Shown: piece by piece, positions 34,701 to 43,063 of the stretch
Layout: each line of letters begins with the position of its first letter
How positions within the stretch are numbered: position 1 is the stretch's first letter
Assembly: GCF_004804335.1 (NCBI RefSeq)
Contig: NZ_SRXY01000008.1
Coordinates: forward strand, 186,001-250,000
DNA: 64,000 nt
Source of the DNA: Pacificoceanicola onchidii
GTDB taxonomy: Bacteria; Pseudomonadota; Alphaproteobacteria; Rhodobacterales; Rhodobacteraceae
Reading direction: 5' to 3'
Translations under genes and position numbers: made by a program
Notes under the pieces: model-generated
Databases searched by the model: none
The model's input: the letters and a program-made list of their open reading frames with translations, nothing else
What the model was told of the DNA's origin: nothing

Positions 34701-35620
34701 ATGCAATCTTCCATCTGCCTTATCCCGATACGGACGGCCACGCTGCTGCCTGCAGTGGCAGGCGCCGCGATTTGCCAGTGCTCCGACCCTCGCTGGCCCA
34801 CATCCGGGCTGTTCAGCAGGTCGTGCACGGCCAGAAGGCCGCCCGCACCGAGATAGTCGATTGTTCTGGGTGAAAAGGTCTGCGCCGCAAAAGGGGTTTG
34901 CGGCTTGGCTCCGACCTTGGGTTCCGGGGTGTTCTGATTGACGATGGACATCAGCTCCGGCGCGCCATGTACGCCGCGCGCGGCAGCCACGCTCTCACGT
35001 TCCAGCAAAAGCAGAACCATGGCCTCGCCGTAGGATTTGCCCGGCGTGGTTTGCGCCCTTGCTGCCAGGTGATCAGCAATTGGCGGCGCGAAATCCTCGT
35101 AGGCAGCGACAAGAACCCGCTCGCAGCGTCCTTCGCGCAGCCAGTCCGTGGCAATCTGCAAGGCATCTAGGCCCGCACCACCCGCGCTGACAGCCGCAAG
35201 ACACGGCCCTTCTATGCCAAACTCAATGGCAGCGGCCGAGATAGGGTAGTTATGCGTGGCCTGCGCAAAGCTGACAGGGTCAACGCCGCGCGGACCCTTT
35301 TTGCGTAAGCGCATGTGCATTTCGAAAACCTGGGCGCAGCCGTAACAGGAGCCGGAAATCAACCCGGTGCCCGGGCCCGCGATATCCTCGCGGCTCAATC
35401 CGGTCTGCGCCAGAAGGCGGGTGATCATGTCATCAAGACGGAAAGACACACGTGTGTGACGGCCTTTCGACGTCCGGGCGTCCGCTTCCGCGGCCCCATG
35501 ATCAAGATAATACAAAGGAAAAGGACCAAAGGGAGCATCTGCCATGGGCCGATCCGGAGGGAGGAGGTCCTGGGAGGCGGCGTCGGCCAGACTTGCCGAT
35601 ATTACGATGCTGTCCATCAT
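34697..35620 (-). CDS. Ketosynthase-like protein lacking active-site Cys (chain-length-factor-like)
   Basis: A 307-residue thiolase-fold protein, about 100 residues shorter than a ketosynthase. The nucleophile region reads CLAAVSAGGAGLDAL, so the Cys that would follow Ala is Val-Ser and the protein cannot act as a condensing enzyme by itself. The distal His motifs of active ketosynthases are also not evident. By analogy with KS-beta/CLF subunits it may dimerise with the next gene's product to set chain length. The ATG pair at 35620/35617 lacks a strong Shine-Dalgarno. It starts 103 bases after ectC on the same strand. Confidence 0.78.
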   Translation of the reverse strand: MMDSIVISASLADAASQDLLPPDRPMADAPFGPFPLYYLDHGAAEADARTSKGRHTRVSFRLDDMITRLLAQTGLSREDIAGPGTGLISGSCYGCAQVFEMHMRLRKKGPRGVDPVSFAQATHNYPISAAAIEFGIEGPCLAAVSAGGAGLDALQIATDWLREGRCERVLVAAYEDFAPPIADHLAARAQTTPGKSYGEAMVLLLLERESVAAARGVHGAPELMSIVNQNTPEPKVGAKPQTPFAAQTFSPRTIDYLGAGGLLAVHDLLNSPDVGQRGSEHWQIAAPATAGSSVAVRIGIRQMEDCI

Positions 35621-35723
35621 GTCAGTGCAACCCTTTGGTCAGTCGGTGGGGATAGTTGCGCGCTCAAAGCCAGGGAGGGGGTGCTCCGAACGCGCGAGAC
35701 AGGGAGTAGAAACAAGCGAAGTT

Positions 35724-36104
35724 TCAGTAAGCCGAGCTCTCACCGCTCAGCGAGTGGCGTTCGTCGCCCTTGAGGGGCGGGTTGAACACACAAACCAGAC
35801 GCATGGTCTTGCTGGCCTTCAGCCAATGCTTGTCATGCTTGTCGAGCGCATACATCGTGCCAGGGGTGATGACGTGCGCCTCGCCGGTCTGGGTATCCAC
35901 AACTTCGCCTTCGCCTTCCACGCAGTAGCAGGCTTCCAGGTGGTTTTTGTATTCCAGAAGGGAGGCCGAACCGGCTTCGATGATGGTATCGGTCAGGGAA
36001 TACCCCATCTTGTCTTTTTCGATCAGGAGACGGCGGCTTTTTCCGTTGCCCCAATCAACATCGCGCTCTGTATTGGCGATCTTTTCGAGAGAATTGATAA
36101 TCAT
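35724..36104 (-). CDS. ectC: Ectoine synthase-like cupin (orphan EctC)
   Basis: A 126-residue cupin closely resembling L-ectoine synthase, which cyclises N-gamma-acetyl-diaminobutyrate. The iron ligands described for EctC, Glu57, Tyr85 and His93, all fall at the same numbering, as do Arg25, Thr40, Cys105 and Phe107. It should therefore be active on an N-acyl-diaminobutyrate-like or glutamine-like substrate. No ectA, ectB or ectD lies within the window. GAGGA precedes the ATG. It is on the same strand and just ahead of the ketosynthase genes, so it may be the first gene of that operon and make a cyclic amidine in the product (inference), or it may serve osmoprotection alone. Confidence 0.9.
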   Translation of the reverse strand: MIINSLEKIANTERDVDWGNGKSRRLLIEKDKMGYSLTDTIIEAGSASLLEYKNHLEACYCVEGEGEVVDTQTGEAHVITPGTMYALDKHDKHWLKASKTMRLVCVFNPPLKGDERHSLSGESSAY

Positions 36105-36330
36105 GGTGTCCTCGTGTCAGGTTTCTCGGTGTCCAGGATATTGGGCTTATCTTCCTGCCATCCCGGCATGAATCATTTATAGCCCATCTATTTCGTGGAT
36201 AGTTTGTAGTTTTGTTCAGAAAGATTTTTGTTAAACACGAAAAATTCTGGCGAGCGCGAGATTTCGTTCAGAAATCGAAGGCCTCTGTTACAGAGTTTTT
36301 TGTTTAGATTACAGTTATTTAATAGAAAAT
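36105..36330. promoter_or_regulatory. AT-rich region upstream of ectC
   Basis: Gene-free stretch that must contain the promoter of ectC and perhaps of the whole minus-strand biosynthetic operon. GTTCAGAAA occurs at 36214-36222 and 36266-36274, 52 bases or about five helical turns apart, sharing the CAGAA core with motifs in the region upstream of the trpF-like gene. No convincing sigma-70 boxes could be fixed by eye. Confidence 0.45.
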
Positions 36331-36352
36331 GGCCGCCGGTAGTCCGACGGCC
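36331..36352 (-). terminator. Probable terminator downstream of the transglutaminase-like gene
   Basis: A nine-pair hairpin (36331-36339 with 36344-36352, one G-U on the minus strand) has loop TAGT read on the plus strand. On the minus strand it is followed by ATTTTCTATT. It lies 47 bases after the stop of the transglutaminase-like gene and separates that operon from ectC. Confidence 0.7.
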
Positions 36353-36398
36353 GCTTCTCTCAGAACAAACTGAATTTGGTACTTTGACCAGGTATTAT

Positions 36399-37058
36399 TT
36401 ACGCCATATCGGCCACCAACGATCCGGACTTGAATTTGGTATCTGTTAGAAACATGGGGGCGTGTTTTTCCCTTAAACCATCCAAGATCATTTCGTGCGG
36501 CAGGTCATCGTATTGCCCGTGGTCATGCATAATCTCCATATAAGCGCGTCCGGTTGTATCGAATGCGTGATGCACACAATCATTCTCTCCATCGAAGTCC
36601 AGCGGAGTCATTCCATACAGTTGGCAAAGACGCGCATTAAAGACTGGGGTCGCCTTGATCCAGTGCCCGTTCAGAAAAAGAGACACCAGAACATGATAGT
36701 GAAACACCTTTGTCCCCATCAGCTGGGCAAGCTGCGGGGAGCACAGGTGGTTCTTCACGTCAGTGATCCAGAGCCTGGCGGGAATGCCGGCGCGTCGCAG
36801 AAGCGCGGTGTAGACCACGGATTTGTGGATACACAGGCCCGAACGCCGCTTCAGGATCGCGCTCGCCTTCATTGCCTCTTCGGAAAAATCCGCATTGTAG
36901 ATCTCGTAGAAGAGTCCGTCCCGAACGGCATAAAAGAGATCCACGGCTATTTTTTTCGGATCATCGCCGCTGTTGCGCGTGGCTTTGTCAAAGAATGCGG
37001 CCACACCGGGATGGTCAAAATCCAGGAAGTCGGTCCGCGCGAGGGTCGCAGGTGTCAT
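36399..37058 (-). CDS. Transglutaminase-like protein
   Basis: A 219-residue cysteine-protease-fold protein of the transglutaminase-like superfamily. Cys76 lies in RRSGLCIHKSVVYTALLRRAG and His122 in FHYHVLVSLFLNG. Where the superfamily usually has Asp (D-P-T), the sequence reads IKATPVFN, so the third triad member is not obvious; this looks like a conserved subfamily trait. The ATG at 37058 lies one base beyond the histidine-kinase stop, so the genes are co-expressed. A role as acyltransferase, peptidase or signalling accessory cannot be decided. Confidence 0.75.
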   Translation of the reverse strand: MTPATLARTDFLDFDHPGVAAFFDKATRNSGDDPKKIAVDLFYAVRDGLFYEIYNADFSEEAMKASAILKRRSGLCIHKSVVYTALLRRAGIPARLWITDVKNHLCSPQLAQLMGTKVFHYHVLVSLFLNGHWIKATPVFNARLCQLYGMTPLDFDGENDCVHHAFDTTGRAYMEIMHDHGQYDDLPHEMILDGLREKHAPMFLTDTKFKSGSLVADMA

Positions 37059-37059
37059 G

Positions 37060-38367
37060 TCAGATATCCTCCAGGGTGGTACACAGCGCATTCGGCAGAA
37101 CCACGCTGATTTCTGTTCCAACGCCCAGCGTGCTCTCGATATCGATACGCCCGCCAAGCCCGTTCACGATAGTCTTGCAAAGATACAGCCCGAGCCCGTA
37201 GCCGCCCGAAGCCCGTCCCCGGGATTCATCGGCGCGCCAGAACGGCTCGGTCATGTAGTTCAGCTGATCGGCGGCGATGCCGACCCCTTGATCCTGGACC
37301 GCAATCCGCATGTCGCAGCCGCGTTCTCCGTCATCGGAAAAGCGCACAACAATGGGATTTCCTTCCCCGTAACGCACTGCGTTGCTTACGAAATTCTTCA
37401 GAAGCACGCTGGTCAGGAAGCTGTCGAAATAGGCCGTCTTGCGACCAGTATCGTTGCGGATAGAGATGTCCACGCCCTGATGCGTCAGCTGGGCGATCTG
37501 CTCGTCCGCGTAGGGTTCGATGTCGATGAAATCCGCCGTGCTTTCGCCTGCGCTGCGTTTTTCGGCCGCGAGGATCGAAGACAGGATCTCTTCAACCACG
37601 CTGATGTCCTTGCTGATCTGCTCGCGCAGCTTGGCATCGTCCACCATGTCCTTGCGCACCTTAAGGCGGGACAGAGGCGTGAGAATTTCATGCGGCAGCG
37701 CCAGAAGCATGTGGCGGCGGCTTTCGTGAATACGCTGCAACTCTGCAACCATCTTGTTGAAGCCGTCCGCAAAAGTCCGATATTCGCCGAACGTCTTGTC
37801 GAGCGGGATCTGATAACTCAGATCTCCCTCTTCGACGCGCTGAATGCCGTGGGTCAACACGTCAAACGGAAGCGTCAGCCGACGGATGAGCAAGAAGATC
37901 GCGGCGATAGCGAAGAGCACGGACATAACCACAACGCCAACAAGAAACAGCGCGTAGGTCGAAATGGGGCGGCCAAATTTTGGCAGGATGCTAACCGTAT
38001 CCCCCCGGACCGAGACCGCCGCGTAATTGTCACCCAACCGGGTGATCGCAATGCCGTCGGAATCCTCCAGAGCCGCGCGATAGATGTCGGCAAAACGCGA
38101 GTTTTCCGCCTCGGCACGGGTCATAAGGATCATCGGTTCTTCCCCGATGGCCTCGACCGGCTCATCGGGGTGCATTGCGTTTTCAGTGAAGGCATCGAAC
38201 AGGGCGCGCGACAAATAGCGACGGGGGTGCTCATCCGCCACGCGCTGAAGCGAAAGGATCAACACGAGGCTCAGCAGAGCCGTCGACACCAGTGTCGCCC
38301 ACAGAAGGTGGCTGAAAACGGACCGCGTCCGCACCCAAAGCCCGGCCTGTTCGATAATGCTGCTCAT
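37060..38367 (-). CDS. Sensor histidine kinase
   Basis: Membrane histidine kinase of 435 residues. A transmembrane helix near residues 25-45, a periplasmic sensor domain to about 150, a second helix near 155-175 and a HAMP linker lead to the HisKA box LPHEILTPLSRLK (His near 225). The ATPase domain follows, with NFVSNAVRYG (N box), DQGVGI (G1) and GGYGLGLYLCKTI (G2). The ATG at 38367 overlaps the stop of the response-regulator gene as ATGA. The signal is unknown; its position suggests it controls the surrounding transport and biosynthetic genes. Confidence 0.9.
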   Translation of the reverse strand: MSSIIEQAGLWVRTRSVFSHLLWATLVSTALLSLVLILSLQRVADEHPRRYLSRALFDAFTENAMHPDEPVEAIGEEPMILMTRAEAENSRFADIYRAALEDSDGIAITRLGDNYAAVSVRGDTVSILPKFGRPISTYALFLVGVVVMSVLFAIAAIFLLIRRLTLPFDVLTHGIQRVEEGDLSYQIPLDKTFGEYRTFADGFNKMVAELQRIHESRRHMLLALPHEILTPLSRLKVRKDMVDDAKLREQISKDISVVEEILSSILAAEKRSAGESTADFIDIEPYADEQIAQLTHQGVDISIRNDTGRKTAYFDSFLTSVLLKNFVSNAVRYGEGNPIVVRFSDDGERGCDMRIAVQDQGVGIAADQLNYMTEPFWRADESRGRASGGYGLGLYLCKTIVNGLGGRIDIESTLGVGTEISVVLPNALCTTLEDI

Positions 38368-39077
38368 GAAACCTGCTCTGTCCTTATGCAATATCCCTGC
38401 CCGCGCAGGGTCTTGATGAAATCCGTGGCAAGCCCCTGCTCCCGGAACTTCTGGCGCACGCGATAGATGATCGTATCAATCATAGCGGGATCACTTTGGT
38501 CATTGTACCCGATATGGTTAAGGATGTCGGCCCGGCTCAGGATGGCCCCATCGGCGTCTGACAAGGCCGTCAGGACCCGCATTTCCAACTCTGTCAGATT
38601 GACCGCGTAGGCCCCATAAACGGCTGACATATGCGTCGGAGACAGGTGCAAACCGCTGTGGGTCTCCTGCTGGGGTGCGGCCGGAACGACCTCTGTTGCT
38701 GTATCATCCCGCTTGCGCCGCACAACTGCACCGATGCGGGCAACCAGTTCGCGCATTTCCATCGGTTTCGCCACGAAGTCATCAAACCCGCTTTCCAGTG
38801 CGACGATGCGATCCGTCAGTTCCGCCCGTGCGGTCAGGGCGACGATCGGGATCTCTGCATAAGGCTTGCCGCTGGAGCGAATCGCGCGGCACACCGCCAT
38901 GCCGTCCAATTCGGGAAGCATCATGTCGAGCAACAGGCAGTCGAACTCTTCTGCATCGAGCATCTCGAAAGCCTGAGACGGCGCGTAGCTGAGACTCAGC
39001 TCCATACCGTACTTTTCGAGTGCGGGCTGCATCAGGCTGCCCAGTTCTTCGTCATCGTCGAGGATCAGAACGCGCAA
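38364..39077 (-). CDS. OmpR-family response regulator
   Basis: Two-domain regulator of 237 residues. The receiver has acidic residues LDDDE at 7-10, phosphoacceptor Asp51 in LLLDMMLPELDG and conserved Lys in VAKPMEMRELVARI. A winged-helix DNA-binding domain follows, ending IDTIIYRVRQKFREQG and RGQGYCI. The start is a TTG at 39077 with AAGGA eight bases upstream; no ATG gives the full receiver. It forms a kinase/regulator pair with the next gene and is paralogous to the orphan regulator at 44935-45708. Confidence 0.9.
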   Translation of the reverse strand: MRVLILDDDEELGSLMQPALEKYGMELSLSYAPSQAFEMLDAEEFDCLLLDMMLPELDGMAVCRAIRSSGKPYAEIPIVALTARAELTDRIVALESGFDDFVAKPMEMRELVARIGAVVRRKRDDTATEVVPAAPQQETHSGLHLSPTHMSAVYGAYAVNLTELEMRVLTALSDADGAILSRADILNHIGYNDQSDPAMIDTIIYRVRQKFREQGLATDFIKTLRGQGYCIRTEQVS

Positions 39078-39120
39078 GTCTTTTATCCTTTATATCTGCG
39101 TTGCTGTTGCGGGGTGAGCG

Positions 39121-39139
39121 GGCCGCGCGCAACGCGGCC
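39121..39139 (-). other. GC-rich intercistronic hairpin after the outer-membrane protein gene
   Basis: A seven-pair stem (39121-39127 with 39133-39139) with a five-base loop lies just past the stop at 39145. No T-run follows on the minus strand, so it may stabilise mRNA or attenuate rather than terminate before the response-regulator gene. Confidence 0.4.
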
Positions 39140-39144
39140 ACGCT

Positions 39145-40719
39145 TCAGAACGTGAAGGTGTAGCCCATCTGGATCGAGCTTTTGTTCGGGTTGGCACCGT
39201 AGATCGACGTATCATCTCCAAAGGTCGTCATACCGCGTAGGTTGAACTTGCCGTTCTGGCCCACGGGCACATCGTAGGAGATTTGCGCCAGACCGCTACC
39301 GTCATGTGGAACATAGAAGCCAAGCAGCGAAAGATCGCTGTCGCCCCAGATATTGTTCCAGGCGGCACGGGTGAAAACCTGCTGCTCCGCCAAGGGTTCC
39401 TGCCTGCGGGATGCCACGCCGTAGATGGCACCGGCAGCGAGCCCGTCCAATCCTGTTGCACCGGCCAGGGCGTCGATCTGGGAGCCGGTAAGTCCCGCTG
39501 TATTAAGGTGATATTCCAGTGTAACGGAGATATCCTGCTGCCCGACAAGTTGCATGGGCAGAGCCCAGTTCATGCCCACAGCGGCGCTGTAGTGCCAATC
39601 CTTGCCGGCCCCGGCACCAACACCGTCACGAAAACCCAGAGACCCGAGAGACGTACCCAGCGCCTCGTCCGCGATGCTCAAGCGCTTCTGCGCCATGACC
39701 TCGGTATAAAGCACCAGATTGTCGCCGACACCGCCGCTTAGCTCAAAGCCAAAACCGGGGTCGCCATCAATCAAGACTGCATTTGCAGTCAACGAAAGGT
39801 TGTCTCCTGTCGGCGGCGTTACCTTGAGGAACCAGGCATCCGACGGGTTGGTGCGGTGCAGTTGCAAACCGTAGTTGTCAGCGTCGGTCCACCCCGTGCC
39901 AAGATCTGCGTCGATCTCGGGGCGATACCCGGCCGTGACAAGCGTTTGACCAATGGTCGTTGTGCCGGTCAGGGCAAAAACGCCCAGGCGTTCGTTCCGG
40001 CGATCCGCAGGCGCGGCACTGCCGGTCACGACAAGGCTGTCATCCTTGAACCAATCCGTCGGGTTATACCCCGTGGCAACCCCGTTGCGGATGTTGATCC
40101 GACCAAGTTGCAGCGTGGTTTGCGGCCCAAGCGCAAAGCTGAAGGCCAGCTCCTGCACATCGAAGTTGAAGTCATCCTCAAAGCGGAAGCTCCGGCCAGA
40201 GACCGTGTCGGCCCGCGCTCTCAAGTTGAAGAGCAACGACGTGCTGTCGGTGATCTCACGCGTTCCGAAATAATGCGCAGACAGGCGGAAGGCATTTTCG
40301 CTGTCGCCATTGATATCGGTGTTGTGGAAGGCCCGCGCTTCAAGCTCCAGCGTTCCGTGACGCATGCCGCGGCGCTCTTCGCTGGCGAGCATGGCTTCGC
40401 CGTCAGCGCTGATGTCACCCTCCGGGATAACACCGTCTTCGGGCAGAGCTTCCGTCATCTCGACCTCCGGTGGGAGTTCACCCGGAAGATCAGGCGGCAG
40501 TTCACTACCGGCGACCTCAGGGGGCAGCTCTGGTCCGCCGGGCGTGGTTTCGGCGGCTTCCAATGCACCCGGTGCTTCGACGGGTTCGGGTTGGGGGTCG
40601 ACGCTCACATCCCCGGCGCCGGGCAGATCAGGTGGGAGGTCAAAATCCTGTGCTGCAGCTGGAAGGGCGAGGATGAGGGCAAGCGTCGGAGCGACCGAAT
40701 GCATCAGAAGGCGTTTCAT
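39145..40719 (-). CDS. Outer-membrane beta-barrel protein with Pro/Glu-rich periplasmic linker
   Basis: A 524-residue exported protein. A signal peptide (residues 1-23, ALPAAAQ) leads to a Pro/Glu/Asp-rich low-complexity linker to about residue 105 in which the unit LPPDLPG recurs. An alternating amphipathic beta-barrel follows and ends in YTFTF, the aromatic C-terminal signature recognised by the Bam machinery. It is on the same strand 45 bases after a LolA-like gene and downstream of a MacB/LolE-like ABC transporter, so it is probably the outer-membrane component of that pathway. No enzyme motif was found. Family unnamed; DUF1302-like proteins have comparable contexts. Confidence 0.78.
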   Translation of the reverse strand: MKRLLMHSVAPTLALILALPAAAQDFDLPPDLPGAGDVSVDPQPEPVEAPGALEAAETTPGGPELPPEVAGSELPPDLPGELPPEVEMTEALPEDGVIPEGDISADGEAMLASEERRGMRHGTLELEARAFHNTDINGDSENAFRLSAHYFGTREITDSTSLLFNLRARADTVSGRSFRFEDDFNFDVQELAFSFALGPQTTLQLGRINIRNGVATGYNPTDWFKDDSLVVTGSAAPADRRNERLGVFALTGTTTIGQTLVTAGYRPEIDADLGTGWTDADNYGLQLHRTNPSDAWFLKVTPPTGDNLSLTANAVLIDGDPGFGFELSGGVGDNLVLYTEVMAQKRLSIADEALGTSLGSLGFRDGVGAGAGKDWHYSAAVGMNWALPMQLVGQQDISVTLEYHLNTAGLTGSQIDALAGATGLDGLAAGAIYGVASRRQEPLAEQQVFTRAAWNNIWGDSDLSLLGFYVPHDGSGLAQISYDVPVGQNGKFNLRGMTTFGDDTSIYGANPNKSSIQMGYTFTF

Positions 40720-40764
40720 GGTTTCGTCTCCTTTCTTTACTGAGTTACGGGAACCGGGCTGGGG

Positions 40765-41556
40765 TCAGCCCTTGAAGTTCGGGAGCCATTCTTTTTTGAA
40801 CCAGGAAGACGGGATGTCCTTGGCGCGGTAGTTGCCCATGGTCATCACGGTCACCTTGTTCGGATCGAAGCCATCAGCGATGATGATTTCGGTCGGACGG
40901 GTCGCGCCCATGGCGTTCTTCAGCTTGCGATACCAGGCCACTTTGATGAGCTTGCCGGAGCTGGTGTAGTACTTGCCCTTGATCGGCTGGTTGCTCTTCT
41001 GATCCACCCAGAAATCCACGGCGCTGTAAGGCGCGGAAGAGGCTTTCTGTGTCAGACGCAGCTTGTGGCAGCTGTAGTTTTTCTTGTCACCGCCCGCCAC
41101 GGTCTCGGAGCCCGAGAGCGAGACGTTGTAGTCGCCGACAAGGTTCGAGCTGACCACGTCACCGTTGGAGGCGTTGCCGAGCAGACGCTGGCGTGGGGAG
41201 ATGCGAACAGAGGCCTTGGACGACGGATCGTAGAGCCAAAGGTTGTTGCCATTGCGCAGAAGGATCTTGCCCCGATCTGCGGACGGCGCATTGATGTGCA
41301 CCAGGGTCTGAAACTGGCTGCCGGTGGGGCGAGAGTAGGTGGTGACAGAGGTCTTTTCCTTCACCTTGCCGCGCTCATAGTTGATCAGGGAAACATCCAC
41401 GGCAAAGCTGCGCTGCGGGTTCCGAATGGCGTCAGTCTTCTTGAGGATGGTCGCGGCGTTATTGGCGGCAAAGGCCGGCAGGCCAAGCGAGCCCATGGAG
41501 ACGGCAGTTGCACCGCCAAGAAGAAGGTTAGCGAATTCACGACGATCGAGTTCCAT
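40765..41556 (-). CDS. LolA-like outer-membrane lipoprotein-sorting protein (second copy)
   Basis: Periplasmic carrier of 263 residues. The N-terminus MELDRREFANLLLGGATAVS, followed by LPAFAAN, has an RR-x-F core and looks like a Tat or Sec signal. The mature part is the COG2834-type LolA fold (NNLWLYDPSSKASVRISPRQ, NYSCHKLRLTQKASSAPYSAVDFWVD, GKYYTSSGKLIKVAWYRKL). It sits between a LolE/MacB-like permease gene upstream and an outer-membrane barrel downstream, as expected for a carrier passing lipophilic cargo from an inner-membrane ABC extractor to the outer membrane. GGAAAG precedes the ATG. Confidence 0.85.
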   Translation of the reverse strand: MELDRREFANLLLGGATAVSMGSLGLPAFAANNAATILKKTDAIRNPQRSFAVDVSLINYERGKVKEKTSVTTYSRPTGSQFQTLVHINAPSADRGKILLRNGNNLWLYDPSSKASVRISPRQRLLGNASNGDVVSSNLVGDYNVSLSGSETVAGGDKKNYSCHKLRLTQKASSAPYSAVDFWVDQKSNQPIKGKYYTSSGKLIKVAWYRKLKNAMGATRPTEIIIADGFDPNKVTVMTMGNYRAKDIPSSWFKKEWLPNFKG

Positions 41557-41640
41557 TGGTCTTTCCTTTCGTGGTGCAGCGCAGGGCTGCGATTTTTCAG
41601 TTGAGACAGTTTTGGGTCGGATAGGGTCTTGGAGGTGCCG

Positions 41641-41659
41641 GGGGCCGGGGCGCGGCCCC
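41641..41659 (-). other. GC-rich hairpin between permease and LolA-like genes
   Basis: A seven-pair stem (41641-41647 with 41653-41659) with a five-base loop lies in the 121-base gap after the permease stop. There is no T-run, so partial attenuation or transcript stabilisation is more likely than full termination. Confidence 0.35.
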
Positions 41660-41677
41660 TCGGCGTGGGTATGGGGA

Positions 41678-43060
41678 TCAGGCCCGTTGCAGGCTTTCGA
41701 CGATATTCAGGCGAGCCGCTTTGAAGGTCGGCCAGACCGAGGCGAGGAAGGACAGGGCCACCAGCGTTCCCACAACACCAATCGCGAAGGTCGGATTGTC
41801 GAGGACCATGAGCTGCACGGTCAGCGGGGTTGCATTCGAGGGCGGCGTCCACTGTAGGCCAGCGGCGTTGATCACGTTGGACAGCAGGATGGCGGAGCCG
41901 AGGGCAATCAATGCGCCGATGAGGCCAATCATGGTGCTTTCCGTGAGGAAGAGTGCGCGGACAAAGCCCTTGCGGAAGCCCAGCGCCCGGATTGTGCCGA
42001 TCTCTTTCACGCGCTCCACGATGGTCATCGAGATGGTGTTGACGATGGTGAAGACGATCACAATCGAGAGTACGATGCTGACGACGATGAACATGAAGGT
42101 GAACATGCCGAAGATGCGGTCAAACGTCGGGTCCACTTCGGTGAAGTGATAGACGGAAAGGTCCAGACCGGCCTCGGTCATCACCGCATCAACACGCGCT
42201 TTCACAGCATCCACCTGCGCCGGATCGGCAACCTGAAGCATCAGGGCGGTGGCTTCCTGGCTGTCACCATAGAGAAGACCGCGGGCCTGCTCGAAGTGCA
42301 TCATGATGAAGCTGTTGTCGATTGCGCGGACAGCCTGGGCCTGCGCGCTTTCAATACCGACGCGCGCAATGTTCGGTACACCGGCAGAGGTGGCGGCCAT
42401 AACGTTGAGCTGCGGTTTTTCGGTGCCGTTGCCCTGATCAGCAAGACCAGCTTCCGTGCCAACAAGAGAGGTAAAGTCCTGCTCTTCAACAACCAAAGTA
42501 GAGGCGTCAACCGGCGCATCCTGACAGTTCGGCACGCTCAGCGCCTCACACATGCCCATCAAACGGGCCATACCGAGACCCACGATCACGCTTTCCTGAC
42601 CGCCAGCCGCCAGACCGGTAACCGGGGCAACCTGACCGATGTTCCAGCCATCCCAACCGCGCATCGCGTCGATTTCCGCCGGAACAATGCCGGTACCGAT
42701 GAACGTTTTGGAGTTGCCGGTTTCAGCGTTGCCAGCCACGCCGGCAAGGTCAATGCGGGGCGTGATGACGGCGATGTTTTCCGCCAGCATCGGGTCCGCA
42801 GCCAGAAGGGCGGCAACCTTGTCCCAGTCCTTGATCGTATAAGCATCGGGGTTGGCGGCACCGAACTCCAGGTAACCGTTGCGATAAACCTGCAGGTTGC
42901 CCTGCTCCTGAATCATAGAGGTCTGAACCCCGTACCAGATCGACGTGACAAACCCGCCAAAGAGCAGCGCGGCAAGCCCGCCGATGCCGATGGCCAAAGC
43001 GGTTGTCACCGACCGCCGGGCGTTCTTGAAGATATTGCGTAGAGCGATTTTCCAAATCAT
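41678..43060 (-). CDS. MacB/LolE-like ABC transporter permease
   Basis: FtsX/MacB-superfamily permease of 460 residues. One N-terminal helix (about 20-42) is followed by a large periplasmic domain (about 45-315). Three C-terminal helices lie around 325-350, 375-400 and 425-450. The coupling segment VERVKEIGTIRALGFRKG before helix 3 is typical of the family. It follows the ATPase stop by three bases. With the LolD-like ATPase and LolA-like carrier it looks like a lipoprotein- or lipid-extraction machine rather than a classical importer. Confidence 0.88.
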   Translation of the reverse strand: MIWKIALRNIFKNARRSVTTALAIGIGGLAALLFGGFVTSIWYGVQTSMIQEQGNLQVYRNGYLEFGAANPDAYTIKDWDKVAALLAADPMLAENIAVITPRIDLAGVAGNAETGNSKTFIGTGIVPAEIDAMRGWDGWNIGQVAPVTGLAAGGQESVIVGLGMARLMGMCEALSVPNCQDAPVDASTLVVEEQDFTSLVGTEAGLADQGNGTEKPQLNVMAATSAGVPNIARVGIESAQAQAVRAIDNSFIMMHFEQARGLLYGDSQEATALMLQVADPAQVDAVKARVDAVMTEAGLDLSVYHFTEVDPTFDRIFGMFTFMFIVVSIVLSIVIVFTIVNTISMTIVERVKEIGTIRALGFRKGFVRALFLTESTMIGLIGALIALGSAILLSNVINAAGLQWTPPSNATPLTVQLMVLDNPTFAIGVVGTLVALSFLASVWPTFKAARLNIVESLQRA

Positions 43061-43063
43061 GGC

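Larger units (their letters stand above)
22030..36104. other. Candidate biosynthetic gene cluster core
   Basis: Two convergent operons share a bidirectional terminator and between them encode TrpF-, TrpA-, TrpC- and TrpD-like enzymes, an adenylation enzyme, a carrier protein, an acyl-CoA-dehydrogenase-like enzyme, two ketosynthase-family proteins, an AfsA-type hotdog protein, an FAD oxidoreductase, an ectoine-synthase-like cupin and an MFS exporter. The LolA-like/RND pair is divergently attached at the left. This combination of a stand-alone loading module with a re-used tryptophan branch is not one I recognise. Flanking transport, regulatory and UbiD/UbiX genes may widen the locus to 18.1-46.5 kb. 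Confidence 0.7.
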
